Shown: piece after piece, positions 31,875-43,989 of the stretch | Numbering within the stretch: position 1 is the first letter of the stretch | Layout: each line of letters starts with the position of its first letter | Assembly (NCBI GenBank): GCA_034440635.1 | Contig: JAOTON010001253.1 | Location: forward strand, 806,001 to 870,000 | Direction of reading: 5' to 3' | Origin: Lepas anatifera | Taxonomy: Eukaryota; Arthropoda; Thecostraca; Lepadidae | DNA length: 64,000 bases | Program-made: the position numbers and the translations under genes | The notes under the pieces: model-generated | Told to the model about the DNA's origin: nothing | The model's input: the letters and a program-made list of their open reading frames with translations, nothing else | Database searches by the model: none

Positions 31875-32110
31875 GCAGTAGACACCTAGTGCCGAAATGA
31901 TTTAGGGAACCTATGTTCGTGTTTTATGTTCCGTATCTCTACGTTTTACTTCTGACAAATGTTTGTATCTCTGTTCGCGCATAATTTCACTCACTTTCGA
32001 CCTACCGGTGTGTATATGCAGGGGCTAAGCCGATGTTTTACATACCATTTTTGGTGTTTTAGATGACGTTGCCGACGCTGCTCCCCGATGCCGCTTGCTT
32101 TTAAACTAAG

Positions 32111-32584
32111 AACAAGGACATAGATATGGGCGCAAAATGACCGTCGCTGTCGACGCGCCCCTAAACTCCACTAATGGTGATGATGAGCAAAAAAAGAAGA
32201 AAATCAAGACCGAGATTAATATCATCCAAGTTTGCCTTGTTAACAACTGCGGCATTAAGTACAAAGATGCAGTGCATTGCCGGTTGTGGGGAACACCAAA
32301 TGCACTCAATATACTGAGATTAAGCAACATTCAAACTATTACGTTACTATGTTGGTCAATAAAAACATGGCAAAGACTGCTTGCGTATCCACGTATGCAT
32401 TCCAAAGCCAGGAGCGCTCCTGTCACACCATTTTCCAAGGACGAAACATAGTTACCGATACGGCTGAATAAAGTTCCATCCAGCAGTCGCTCACAACGCG
32501 CAGATCAGGTAGACGGCGCAGTGGTATTAGTTGCTCGCCTGGGGCGCTAGGGTGCACGATGATATCACGTTGAATCAAATAACA
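32111..32584. other. Element B 3' flank, non-coding
   Basis: A weak 104-codon open stretch (32137-32451) has no recognisable motif. An oligo-A tract lies near 32189. No gene is called. Confidence 0.4.
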
Positions 32585-32935
32585 CCAACCACACAGAACC
32601 GGGCCACACTACTTACATCAGCAGACAACGCCAGCGACCGGGCCCCCGGCGGCCGCCCCACAGCCGCGTCCGGCGCATGAACGTCGAGCATCGTAGGCGC
32701 TCCAACCAGGTGGAGGTGGCCGCGCCAAACGCTGCATGAGCGGCCGCCGGGTGACCAAGCCGCGTCGCCGTGTCGAAACGATCTGCCAAAAGCTCCAACG
32801 AATTACAGGGTAAGCAACATCAGAACATCGTTACAAATTACGTCCCGATCCTTCAGCTCAGGTTCCAGCTGGATTAATCTTACTGAGCTCGAGTTCAACA
32901 CAACTTGTATCCGGCGATCCAAATCAAGCGAAGCA
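32585..32935 (-). repeat. 3'-tail repeat of the ORF1-only retroelement, copy b (unit 1)
   Basis: Second, diverged copy of 24914-25255, with the same sharp edge CCAACCACACAGAACCGGG at 32585. It lies about 300 bp downstream, on the minus strand, of the ORF1 at 33243-34489. Confidence 0.65.
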
Positions 32936-33242
32936 CCCCTGGAATGATGTTACTCTGACACATTATCTTATGCTCACAATTAACTTAAACCTTAGGAAGT
33001 GAAGAAAATAAGACGTGGATTAAAGCCACAGAAAACCGCTGTCATAACAACCAGAGCGAAAAATGACAAATATGCGACACATATCCTGGTTATGGAGAAC
33101 AAATATTTTCTATTGAATTCAACAGTGATTTAAGCACTCACATTGAAAAGCTCGCCAAGAAGAACAAGGACTTCAAAAAGCAAAAGACTGATCGCCAACT
33201 CGCTAGAGCACGCCAATTACCAATCCGTTGTTCACCACCATC

Positions 33243-34489
33243 TCACATGGTAGACGGCGCGGCGGCCTTGCTGCACGCCAGGGGCGCCAGTTCGCGCTGG
33301 CTGCAGCGCTCGCCGTCTCCACACCGTCCACTCTCGGTCCCTGCTGTAGTTCCTGAAGTCGCTGTCTCCCCGCGCTCAGAGGCAGCCATAACACTCATGG
33401 TCCGCGTTCCTAGCGGCCCGTCCGCCGCCGCAGCCGACGGCTCAGGGCCGGCACGGTGGCTGCTCGGCTGCAGCAACGCTGTTGCGCCGGAGTGAGCACG
33501 CGGTGCGTCGCGGCGCCAGCCGCGCTGCTGTCTGGAACGGTAAGGCAGCTGCGGAAGAGTACCCAACAGCTGCCGCAAATGTTCCTCATCCTTCACCATG
33601 ATGTTGGTTCCTCCATACGTCCTCCGAAAGTAGACGGAACCGCGACGCGTGAGCACGGAAGCAACCTTGCTTCCGTGCTCTGGGCTAGGCTCCGCCAGTA
33701 ACAGCTGGAACACCCGCTGCAGATGTGGCACAAGCGACTCGGCCAGAAACAGCGGCGCTGCCATCTGTGGGTGGTCGGGCGCACTACCCTGACCGTGGCT
33801 GATCCGTCCAGCCGGGGCGCGTTTAGGAAAAAGTTCGAAGCGGCGCTCAAATATGGCGTCTCGCACGTTCCGTCTCAAAAACTTCACAATGGCCTTGTGG
33901 TCCACTTCCAGGCGGTGGGCAACTTGTATGTCTCCTGGTGTGAGATGCAGCCCTGGGAGACGACTGTTGAGTATTACCACGGCCTTTTGCCCCACGTCCT
34001 CCCCTTGGGTGCGGGTTCCAAAATCTTTGCACGTCAATATTAAGGAAGACAGCCGCCTGTTCCTGTCAATGGCATCAATTCTCTCCCGCAGCTCTTCATT
34101 TTCCTCTTTGCGATGCTCGCATTCCTTTCTCAGACTGGCCAACGCCGCGTCTTTGTCAAACAGCTCGGTTTCTAGAACTTATATCTTTTTTACCATGGCT
34201 TCGAGCTTTCTTTCTAAAGATGTTATAACATGATTGTTTCCAGCTTCTATCAGCTGCTTGATGGCATCTAAAGTGACAGTTTCTTCTCTGGGAACAGACT
34301 TCGTTCGCTGACATGGCGAGTATTTTCACCAGGTTTTCTGATATTTTTTAGTCGCTTTCTTTTGAGATTACGCGCCATATCACTTACCGAAAGCTGTCGC
34401 TTTCCCCGAGAAGTGTCTGTTCCAGCTCCGGAAGCTGCGCCCGTAAAGACGGAGTCTCGGTCACAGTCACTGCCATCAGTGTCCGACAT
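33243..34489 (-). pseudogene. Orphan LINE-type ORF1 (coiled coil, RRM-like, FP25K-like C-terminal domain), unit 1
   Basis: Read from ATG 34489 (MSDTDGSDCDRDSV). The order is an acidic and basic N-terminus with KRKRLK, a heptad-rich stretch (IKQLIEAGNN to ENEELRERIDAIDR), an RRM-like domain (SSLILTC to DIQVAHRLEVDHKAIVKFLRR), and a C-terminal segment (FLAESLVPHLQRVFQLL, GSVYFRR) like that of LINE ORF1 and baculovirus FP25K-type proteins. Defects: a frame break between about 34275 and 34290, and a TAA (about 34179-34181) just before the main 299-codon frame. No RT lies downstream. LINEs normally lose 5' parts, so an ORF1 without ORF2 suggests an ORF1-only family or a rearranged copy. A domesticated gene is a less likely reading. 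Confidence 0.7.
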
Positions 34490-35579
34490 TTTAAGAGACT
34501 TGAAAATTAACAGCAAAATCCACAAAAAAACAAAATCAAAAACAGCAAAATCCACCTCGAAAGCTCACCTCACGGAACACTCTCACCAAGTTCTATCACA
34601 TGCATTTTCAAAGCTCATGCTCTCATTTTCACCACTTCCGAGTCTCTCGGAGCCCCGCCGGTCGCACTGCACGGCTCAGGGCATTGTACGGTGCGGAGCG
34701 CGCACAACCGACCCCGACCGCAGGTCAGCGTAGACTGAACATTTCAGGTGTCACCTATAAGTTGTCCGAGGGGCGAAAAAGTCTTCATTTTAATTAATCC
34801 CGAGTTTCAACCTCATAAAACAATATCAAGGGGGTAATTTCTAGGTCGGTTCAGTTTTCATTCAGAGAGACATGGTTTTTCGGAACTTTCGGCTGTCTGT
34901 CATTGTTTGACTGCGTCAGTCGAGTTATCGAGTTCAATCGTTACACTAAACCAGTTTTAGTGGGCTTAACTAGCGCTAAATGCTCTATATGCGCTATACT
35001 GAATTAAACATATTGCATATTATTGCAATATATTGCATATATTGCATAATCAAACATACTCAACTTGAATTTAGTACACTAGTTTGGTGCAGTGATTTGA
35101 CTCAGTTTACTCGACCAATGGTGGCGAGGGATGGCAAATTCGAAGGCTCCGAAAACAATGTCTGTGTACAGGAGGTCCCAAACTTTGTACAGTCCGCTCC
35201 TCTACATTGTCGTTCAGCAAATGACATTTTTCCATAATTGTGTCTTCCATACGGCAGGAGAAGTTGTTTGTTTTAAGAGAACTAGACAAATGTCAATCAG
35301 GGAAAATAATAATTTTCTTCAGAAACAATAGAAGCCTTACAGATAGAAACATTTACAGAATCTTTAAAAGAACACATGAACATTTTATAGAGACGATTGT
35401 ATGATTTTCAAACATTTTCGCACCAGTTTTAGTGAAAATGTTTTGTGTGAAATAGCTTTACAGCTGGCAGTTTGTAGCCACCTCCACTTTTCCACAGAAG
35501 AGACCTGAACCCTGAGCTGTCTGGTTTGTGAAAATATTGGTATGAAGTCGCTCAATTATAACCTTGTTTTCTATTTCAG
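34490..35579. other. Upstream region of NDUFA7, non-coding
   Basis: AT-rich stretches, including repeated TATTGCATA words near 35008-35048. A non-coding first exon or promoter of NDUFA7 probably lies here, but I could not place it. Confidence 0.4.
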
Positions 35580-35639
35580 ATATTGCAAACTGTGTGAGTT
35601 TGGCTCAATTCGATATAAGGTGAACAACACCAGACAAAT

Positions 35640-36849
35640 ATGCCTCCCAAGCCTCCAGTCCAACCCAGAGACATCTCTCCTATTTTGCAAGCTCTCAGAA
35701 ATGTTCTGCTGGGGGTATGTACAAGTGTTGTCTTTTGAATATTGAAATGCGTGTTCTGCATTTAAATACGTGTAGTATGTGCAGTATACCCTGCCCTAAA
35801 TATGTTTGCATTCACTATTGCTGGGGTGAAATCTGCTTGCCATTTTAAAGCCCCAAAGGGTTTTATGGTTCATTTGGCTTCCAGAAATTTCCGCGCTCCC
35901 AAAGCTTGACATGAGTTGACACGTTTCCAAAACTTTACAAGTGTGCTCCCAAACACCATCAGACGGTGTTCATGATAGGAAAATATAGTCTCCTGTGTGT
36001 TTAAGGCTTCTACATTTGTAAACTTCCTAGAACTTGAGGTCCTGTGGCAAAATTCCAAATTTTTGAAGAGAGCACCACGGATAGGATAAGTTTTCTCCGC
36101 TAAACTGATTACTTTTTTGTGATTTTGATGTCAATGCTCAGGAGTTTGAGTCAATGTTTTTTTAAGAAACAGTTCGTCACGTTGGATAACGAAATCACAA
36201 CGTTATCTCTCACCGTGAACTGTTGAACCAGCCGCGTGAGTTCCTTGCCGCCCTTCTCACCCTCACTGTCCTAACGCCGTTCTCCGCAGAGGAAGCACAC
36301 GGTGGCGGTGCGGTTCGCGCCGTCTCAGTCGGCGCGGCCGCGGTCACAGCCCGACCCTGCGCTGCCTGACGGGGTCACCCACAAGATCAGCGACAACTAC
36401 TACTTCACCCGCGACGGCCGCCGCGAGGTGATGCCGGCCACCCTGCTGGCGGAGAACACCGGCGCCGCCCTGCTCACCGCCAAGAAGAGTAAAAAGGAGA
36501 AGAAGGAGGCTAAGGCCAAGGCTGCCGCCGCCGCCGCCGAAGCGTGAGTCGAATCAGGGCGAAGTTTTTGCTTGTTGTGAGTGGTCCACCTCAGGGTGTT
36601 CAATGAGCTAGTGGGTAGAAATTGGTCGAGATGGCAGCTATTATCAGGAAGCTGTTCTTGTTCCGTTGGGTTTTGCATGATGACTGGGGGCATCTTCTCC
36701 GTGTTGTTGGTCCGCGGTGTACTCGCCCTCCTTGACGTCGCTGCCCGGTGCCGTGCAGGGGTCCGGCGGAGGCAGCGGTGGCCACTTCAGCCGTACCCCG
36801 GCCTGGTGCACCCTACATCTGGGACGGCGGCCACGGCGTGCAGCAGTAG
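35640..36849 (+). CDS. NDUFA7: NDUFA7, mitochondrial complex I subunit B14.5a (unit 1)
   Basis: An accessory subunit of NADH:ubiquinone oxidoreductase in the inner mitochondrial membrane. Three coding exons join in frame: 35640-35714, 36290-36543 and 36759-36849, giving 139 residues and TAG at 36847-36849. Donors are GTATGT and GTGAGT; acceptors are TCTCCGCAG and GCCGTGCAG. An acceptor-like TCTATTTCAG at 35579 suggests a 5' UTR exon upstream. Diagnostic stretches are RDISPILQALRNVLLGRKHT and THKISDNYYFTRDGRRE, the latter close to the vertebrate SHKLSNNYYCTRDGRRE, plus a short APYIWDG C-terminus as in arthropods. A Lys/Ala-rich insert (AKKSKKEKKEAKAKAAAAAA) makes it longer than the 113-residue human protein. 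No disabling change was seen. The coding exons are identical in unit 2. Confidence 0.92.
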
Positions 36850-37847
36850 GAGTGTTTATCAGCGAGACATCTATTGACAAAAGTAGGAAGCTGAAGTTCG
36901 TCCGTGGTCCGCCGTGAAATTTTCCAACCCGATTCTTCTCTCTGCAAGTATCACTGGGATGTAGAGTGTCTCTGGCCGAGCTGTTGGTCTGACAGTGCAA
37001 ATAGGCTACCCGAATAACTAAAGAAAATAATCAAAGTTTATTATGTATAGGAAGGAGTCGTTCTTCAACAGAAGAGCTGGTGTGATTGTCAGGTACTGTA
37101 TGCTGAAATGGTGATGTGATCATGTTGGTGGAATATAGTGCCGCGTAAATATTTTTTGCAGTGCTGGGTGAGCAATGGACATGTTGAAAATTAGGGGAGA
37201 AATATTTTCCCGCAAAGGAGAAACAGCCAAGATTTGCTTAAACCTGTAAAATGTTGTTTAAACACACTGATCAATTTCCTCGTCTCCCAGAGTAGCTACA
37301 CATTAGGCCATGTCGTGATCACCACTTTTTCATAGGATCTTTGTTTACCCGGTGTTTTCTAATGTATTAATGGTCGCTGATCACGATTTTCTGGTCGAAA
37401 ATGTCAAATTCGAAAAATATTTGCCCGCACAAGCCGTTTGAAATTCTTCCGGTTGGCCAACATTTCGATGTTTTCACATCTCACGGACAATAAAATGCAA
37501 CTAATGTATGGAAAGGGCCCCAGAACTTTAAAGCCATTGAATTTGAACAGTTTGAAACCTTTTTGACTCCTTAAAATATATACTTACCCGATAACGTACC
37601 TTGGAAAGACAGATGTTTGAGCTTAAAAGGGTGATAATAGATGGCGCGCATGACGCAGCCGTCAACCACTGTCCCGCTACGTCGCTTATGTCAAGAAGCT
37701 ATTAGCCGAAGGAGCTGGATATAGGATTTGAACCTGTTTTGAATTCGATGAATGAACATTTACCTTCACAAGATGATCTAGATTTCTCTCGCTTACAGTT
37801 TTAAATATTATTGGTAATGGTTGCTTTCAAAACAGGTCCAGTTAAGA
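36850..37847. other. NDUFA7 3' flank to end of unit 1
   Basis: Non-coding. An AATAAA at about 37489-37494 is a possible polyadenylation signal. No other gene is supported. Confidence 0.4.
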
Positions 37848-38138
37848 TTTATAAGCGAGATTTTGGTGCTTCAACTCTCAACTCCAAACAGAACCAGTTA
37901 AGTTCAGTGTAAATATTAGGCCTTGGACTGGAAAAAGGATCTCGAGCCCATCTTTTTCACCCAATAACGTTTCTTTTTCGCCTTTCGCCCCAAATACCCA
38001 AATTTCTACCGACAAGTGGTATTGTATCGCAGCTTTCACGGCGTGACGTTTTTTTGTTGTTGCTTTTTTTGCTTTTCGACCTTTGACTTCGGTTTGCCCC
38101 TCCCAAACCGACCGGCTAGATCTGCCACTGGCTATGTG
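37848..38138 (+). mobile_element. Right part of the hAT-like MITE, truncated at the duplication joint (unit 2)
   Basis: This is the right 283 bp of the element at 12059-12469. It retains the terminus CTAGATCTGCCACTG (to 38130) and one octamer GCTATGTG (38131-38138). Its left part is replaced by the end of unit 1. Confidence 0.85.
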
Positions 38139-39375
38139 CTTGCGAATGTGTGTACCACCGGTTTCTGGGCACTCCCAGTGACCTGTCTATATCGCGCCCA
38201 GACAGAGGCAAGAAACAAAGCGAAGACGAACTTTCTGTATATTGTTGCACAGTGAAAGATGTTGAAAACACATCACAGATCACATTGACAACCTGATTGT
38301 GGACAACATTTTCTTCTAAGCCCGGAACTCCCAATTGACAGACCATCTTTGCAGCGATTGCCTATCTCCGCATCATAAAAACTCTGAGTAAAAAATGAAT
38401 CATGTTTTTAGGCTGGAGAGTTTTCAAGCATTCCTTTACCTCAAAAGGCAAGTTAAGGAAACGGGTAAAAATACTATCCTCTCTGCGCAATGGAATCCAA
38501 AATGTTGATTCCAGTGCCCCAGGCTTCGCGGCGAGGACGCAGGATAGTGATCATTTGAAAGCTTTTAGGAGAAATGAAGGTGAAATATCCAAAACGCTTC
38601 CAAACGTTAATCGGCCCGGTTCTGGACGTTGGCTGGGCATGAAAGTGATGGTTAAAAACAACGAATGCAGCATAATTCGCTGCGAGTTCTCTTTTGAAAC
38701 AGCAGACTGGATCAAACCGCTCAGTCGGCCAGTAAAGCTCAACGTCCAGCACCCGTTTCCATAAAAGAAACGACATAGTATAGTCTAGAAAAAGGAGTTC
38801 AAACGACTCATGATCTTGATTGAATGTGACGGAACCCTTAGCAGTGCTCAACAAGTCATGGTTCTCATTTGATTCCTTACGTTGCGATAACGGTCTACGC
38901 CTCATTGTTGGTGAACACTTCATACCATCCTCTATGAACAGGTGCAACAAGAATAATGGAACTCGAAGGAACGTACAAATATTTAGGTTTACTACAAAAC
39001 AGCGTGTGTGGGACCTTTGTAAAACCATAGAGGAATGTGGAAAGACACGAATCAGTGATTTCGACAAAACTGGTGCTATCATGACGAGTGACGTTTCAAA
39101 ACTTTACAGGACATTCAGTGTCCAGCCTTTTTCTTGAATGCATTGTTTGTGACCAGAGGACACACCAAGTTACCCCGAGATGGGGCGAGTTAAGCCATTT
39201 GACTTTGACCTATTCATGATCAAATATCTTACACACCGACAACATTCAAGCTTTGGCTCACACATCATTTGAAAGCCAAAGGAATAGTCTTTTGAGCAAT
39301 GGCAGAACACAGTCTATACATTGATCCATCTCTGAGATATTATACCAAAATAAAAATCATGTTCAAGTTTCAACT
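38139..39375. other. Inverted-repeat spacer, unit 2 copy
   Basis: Same as 12478-13715 with one A fewer near 38377. The same unassigned open frames are present. Confidence 0.3.
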
Positions 39376-39641
39376 AGCCCCGGCATACGCGGATCCAGGA
39401 TCGCCGATCGGGGGGGCACCTCCCGGGGGGCGCCATCCGGACCAGGGGGCGCCACTTTTGACCGGCAAAACCTATCAGGTGAGCGCCAAATCCTATCGGT
39501 GGGCGCAGATTTTCGCATCGGGGGAGGGGGGGTGGGAAGCGACATTTCAGGGGCGCCATCGACCTTTCAGGGGGCGCCAAGGGTCGATCAGGTGGGGCAC
39601 GTGCCCCCTTTGCCCCCCCTGGATCCGCCTATGAGCCCCGG
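39376..39641 (-). mobile_element. hAT-like MITE, CATAGGCGGATCC family (unit 2)
   Basis: Copy of 13724-13977 at 39384-39633, with AGCCCCGG on both sides. Several G/C runs are one base shorter than in unit 1. Confidence 0.85.
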
Positions 39642-40123
39642 TCTACTTATAATTGTTTGATCCCCCAGCCCAATATTCCGGCAAGGGGCCAGCACAATGA
39701 TACAACCGCCCATCAAACCTCTAAGACATGTGTATGCAAATTATACAATATGCTATAGGGAAAGTGCGAAATCTGGAATTTTACGAGCTCCCCAGGGATT
39801 TCTTGAACTCCCTGATCAGTTAGTGGGCTTGTGAAATCCCTTGGAGTTTCCACAATCACTGGCTAACCAGAGAGCTTGCAAAATTGACAGGATTTTGCGA
39901 GCTCATTGAAACTTGCATGAGTCTGCAAACTACCTACACGTTTTAAATGATGGGGGAAATTCCTAATACACTCATTTTGACTATGACAAAATGTAAATTA
40001 GAAAAAATTTAAATGAGTAGTGCAGAAAAAGCCCGATATAAGGGTCCAAATTAAGGTCAGTTACATGATGGTGCCCCCCCCCGGGAAGGTGCCCCCCGGT
40101 CGGCAATCCTATATCCACGTATG
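39642..40123. other. Non-coding; truncated MITE end (unit 2)
   Basis: Counterpart of 13986-14467. Nothing further is seen. Confidence 0.4.
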
Positions 40124-41600
40124 CTTTAACTGTCACTTCCCATCATAGGCGGATCCAGGATTTCCATTGACATCAACATTCATTCATGGACCCACGCTTA
40201 GATGGAAGCCGGCACCACGGGGGAAGGGGCCAGGTTCCCCAGCCCGAGAATGGGGAGTTTTGATAATTCAAAATCCATTGCGGGTACTAACCGCAAAATC
40301 CATCTCGTCCCTCCCTCTCCCCCCGCCTGAAATCCTGAAGCTTCGCCTCCCGGTGTTGCCGCAGCGCCAAGAATCGCAAGTATCTTTCGGAAAGTTTGCA
40401 CGAGACGACACCAAAAAAACAAACTCACCTGAACGAATTCCTGTGGACCGCTCCAGTTGCGAGCCTGACATGGCGTCGCTGGCATGTGTTATTTGAGATG
40501 CCGTCACAGAGAGTATCGAATTCGTCGTACTTTTGAAGTTTGTGCTTTTGTGATGGCGGCACAACATCGCCAACTAGTTAATCTCGGTGTTCAGATACCA
40601 ATTTAACACCAAGTTGTACGTTATTTTTCTCAAAGCGATTGGCAAATATCAAGACGTCTTCAACCGAGTCTTCATTCCAATTACAATCGATCTCATGATA
40701 CACAGTGTGCGTAACGGATACCACAACAGTGTTCAAGCCATGCTACAACCCGTCTGCATTATCACGCGACTGAAGTTCAGTGCGACCTCTCCAACCGCCT
40801 GAGCGATGGTTGACAATAAGCTGTAAGTACTGTGGATTTTTAAGTACATCCCGAGGCTTAGGGTAGCTATGACTACTTTTGCTTTCATTCATTGGTGTTA
40901 CCAGTTGCTAGCCTTTCATGACCGTGTCCTAACGTTGCCCCAAAAGCTTCCAGCAGGCGTAGAAAGTAGGCTTCGCTGTGGACGTAATATTGGACCGAAA
41001 TTGATTTAAAGCATGTACGGTTGGCACGCTAACATGAATACGCCGGCAGACAATAGGTCCCCCCTCGACCCAGGTACCGCTATCCCCGTTAAAACTACTA
41101 CGCAGGTAAATTGTTGAACAAAATAGCACTAGGTCGGCACCAGACCCAGCAGTGGTTATGGTTTCCGTTCTCTAATTTGCCGTAAGATGAAGCAAGTGAC
41201 ACAAATAGTTGTGCAGATTGTAGCTTTAACATTTTCCTCTCTAAAAAAGTAACCGAGCTTCTTCCGATTGTTTTTTTAATTCTCTTTCCGTGACATAAAT
41301 ACTGAGATGTGCATGTCTGGTAATGCCCTCGGAATAATGGAGTATTTTACTATTTCCATTGTCACACTTCCTGGGCACATGCTTTCTTTGAAGAAAAAAA
41401 CATTATCGATGAGTTTGAAGCCAATTTTGAAACTCAGGGTAGCCTATTTCCTTAAATTGGCCGCGTTGAAAAAACACTCATTTTTCCTATCTGTTTAACG
41501 CACCGAAATTGTCGCGTCCTTCGAGCGCAACAGCTGACGAAGCCCCTGCTGCTGCCATAGCAACCAATCGGATCGTCCACTCTCTGAATATAACTCTGTG
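40124..41600 (-). repeat. Right arm of 1.48-kb inverted repeat (unit 2)
   Basis: Second copy of 14468-15947, also inverted relative to 10486-11973. The window therefore holds three arms, one plus and two minus. One T fewer is seen near 40530. Confidence 0.88.
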
Positions 41601-42412
41601 GTTTTTAGTCTCTAAAGCGCTTTTATAACAAGGAAAATCCACGATGAACTTCATGCTAATTCCTTCAGAATTCTGTTTCGAACGTTTCAATTACCCAATC
41701 AAAACGCTGCATTCTACTTTATGCTAGCCAAATCAAAGTTATCTTGAACAAAACCCTTCAAAATACTACCATATCCTCAACGTGCTGCCAAATCAGGCAG
41801 TCAGCTGTCTGTCATGTCCGAACCGTATCTATACAACAATCCGGAGAAGACAGAATATTGAGGTAGTATGGTTATTGGAAAGAAGACTGTAAATTGAGTG
41901 AGTGCGTGGAAGGAATTTGAGTTTGCTGTTGGAAGGGATATTGTGGATGATGGTTCAATTTTTATCCGTGATACTGCAGCTTACCTTTCAGGAAATTCAT
42001 GATTAATCGAACCATTTCTCCCATCTTAAATATCTACAGGAGATATGTGGGTACCCACCTACTCAGTACAGTACTGGGTGAGGTCATAATACCTTGCAAA
42101 AGTTTTCCACAGCTCGGAGAAAGGCTCAGACTGTACCTTTTGCAGCTCATGATTTTTAAGGCTGGGTATGCTTGCTATTTTCTTAATATGAACTGATTGT
42201 GCAAACAAATATAGGCTGGTGGTTTTCACACATTGAAGCTAAATAATCCTGGCAGTGGTTGAGTGTTTAAACCCCACGTCCTGCATTAAATAATGATAGC
42301 CTGTGTGCTACTTGGATGGGTGAAAGTTGGAGAATATCAAAATAAGGGGAAGAGGTATTTTATCTGGTTGGTTACCTATTTACCATGGCACCAGGGCCAA
42401 ATAATGTATTGT
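41601..42412. other. Non-coding, no feature seen (unit 2)
   Basis: Counterpart of 15948-16757. No gene is supported. Confidence 0.4.
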
Positions 42413-43566
42413 ATATATACCAGTCTGCAGAACGTGGGAGGCGACTCGACGAGGCGCTTGGGGCAGCCAAAGCCTGCCCCAATTGGGGCAGAAATTTGGA
42501 TGCTGGGGCAGACTCCTCCAACAGGGGGGGTATTTTTACCGATATATGTTTATCTACTCCATTTTAAACGAAACACCCAGAAATGAAAGAAAACCGTGCA
42601 TCCAACTCGACGATGGCAACGCACTCCACGACCCTCCACGCACAGCAGCAGCTATCTTGCATTCATGATACACGACTTCAAGAATACTTTTATTCAAAGG
42701 TATATTTACAAGCGAAGTATTTTCCCTTAAAGACGTCATTTGACACTGCTTTCACCCCGTATAATCAATAGTTTAAAAATATTTCAATTGATAACTAAAT
42801 TCGATAAAGAATAATTTTTTCCACAGCTAAAGCATTTTCCCCCTTCCATTTTCTCACATTTGCATGAAAGCATGACAAAATTTGGAATATTTTCACCCCT
42901 AGTTTTCACAAGACCCAAGCGAAGAAAGATTCCCGTATGCTTTTGTGACGTCACATCACTGACTAGCATTTGTTCTTAGGGGGAGGGGGCTGGTATGATT
43001 TTCTTTTGAACAGTGGACCCTTTGAACAGTGGACCTTTTGACATAGACCCGATTTGCCGGCCTTCGGCGATCAAAACATAGCAGAGGAAATGCAAAAACT
43101 ACATACAGGGAAATTTTATTTCGAGTTCTAAGATTGTTTTTTGTAACTAAAACTTGGTTTAGATTACAAATTTAGAAATAAATTTAAATTTAGTTTTAGA
43201 AAGGCGCCTGTTGCCTGATTTTTATTCACTTCCAGGAACTTTGACTTTACATCTATTAAAAATTTCCTTTGTTTGGTATCTTTTTAACCATATTTCTCTA
43301 GACGACAAACATGACGCTCTTGAGACAATTCAGCTTTTACAGCGCAACTTTAACTAATGATTGTCGTTCCTTTTCATTATTTTTCTTCTTTCCTCGGTGA
43401 TTACCCGTGCCGACCGCTGCCCCAAGTACTAGTTCCTGCCCCAAGAGCCCCCATCTGCCCCAAGATCGACCAAAAGCTGCCCCAAATCGGTAGGTCTGCC
43501 CCGAGGCTGCCCCAACGAGATCTCGTCGAAATCTGCCACGTTCTGCAGACTGGTATATATATATAT
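42413..43566. mobile_element. MITE with Tc1/mariner-like ends and subterminal repeats (unit 2)
   Basis: Copy of 16758-17910 with the same CCAGTCTGCAGAACGTGG termini and CTGCCCCAA clusters. A few one-base indels and one substitution (C to T near 42937) distinguish it. Confidence 0.78.
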
Positions 43567-43989
43567 ATTAGAAAAGTGGAGCTTCCTAGTTCTATAATGG
43601 GTTAGAGATTCAGGGTTATGAGATCCTATCTATGGATGAGGTACTTACAATTGTGAGCATCAACATGTTTTCACTCTACTAGGAGGTAGCAGAATGATGA
43701 TTCTTCACTTCTATTCTACAACAGATATTTTCATCTACTTTCAGTAAAAAAAACTGGTGGTGCTGCTGCATATATTTCATACTACACACATATATTGACA
43801 TTAAAGATCATACATAAAGCATACACTCCTGAATAATAAAAACATGAGCTCATTCCTCCAAACAAAACCATGGCACAGCTCGTGCTGAAGTGTCCCAGGC
43901 GTGGGGCCCCTAAATTGAATCGGAAGGCATATAGATACAGTCCTAAATCAAATTATTATCCTGAAAAAGTATTGGTTAGGTAAGAAGCA
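43567..43989. other. Upstream region of CR1-type LINE (unit 2)
   Basis: Counterpart of 17911-18333, AT-rich, no defined 5' end. Confidence 0.4.

Larger units (their letters stand above)
25332..32110 (+). mobile_element. Element B: I-clade non-LTR retrotransposon, near full length (unit 1)
   Basis: It has a long GC-rich leader (about 25332-26455), a gag ORF1, an endonuclease-RT-RNase H ORF2 and a 3' UTR ending near CCGCTTGCTTTTAAAC at 32090-32107. The 5' limit is placed near the CCCCGCAGGGG hairpin at 25334 but is uncertain. No target duplication was identified. Confidence 0.8.
12187..37847 (+). repeat. Tandem segmental duplication, unit 1 (25,661 bp)
   Basis: This unit is followed immediately by a near-identical copy at 37848-63505. 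The left boundary is where TTTATAAGCGAGATTTTGG begins at 12187. The same sequence restarts at 37848, directly after GTCCAGTTAAGA. Unit 2 ends with GTCCAGTTAAGA at 63505 and then runs into unrelated sequence. Only about 1 bp of microhomology is present at the joint. Differences between the units are mostly one-base run-length changes, plus substitutions concentrated between about 30 and 37.3 kb. Confidence 0.95.

Noticed and set aside
24914..32935. The two tail repeats read as LTRs of an LTR element around element B
   Set aside because: They differ by roughly 20%, lack TG..CA ends and flanking duplications, and the interior is a non-LTR element with an APE endonuclease.
33247..33701. Plus-strand frames opposite the orphan ORF1
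   Set aside because: The GC-rich antisense of a protein with a recognisable domain order.
12742..39137. Conservation of the spacer frames between units as proof of coding
   Set aside because: The units are almost identical everywhere, so identity carries no information on selection.
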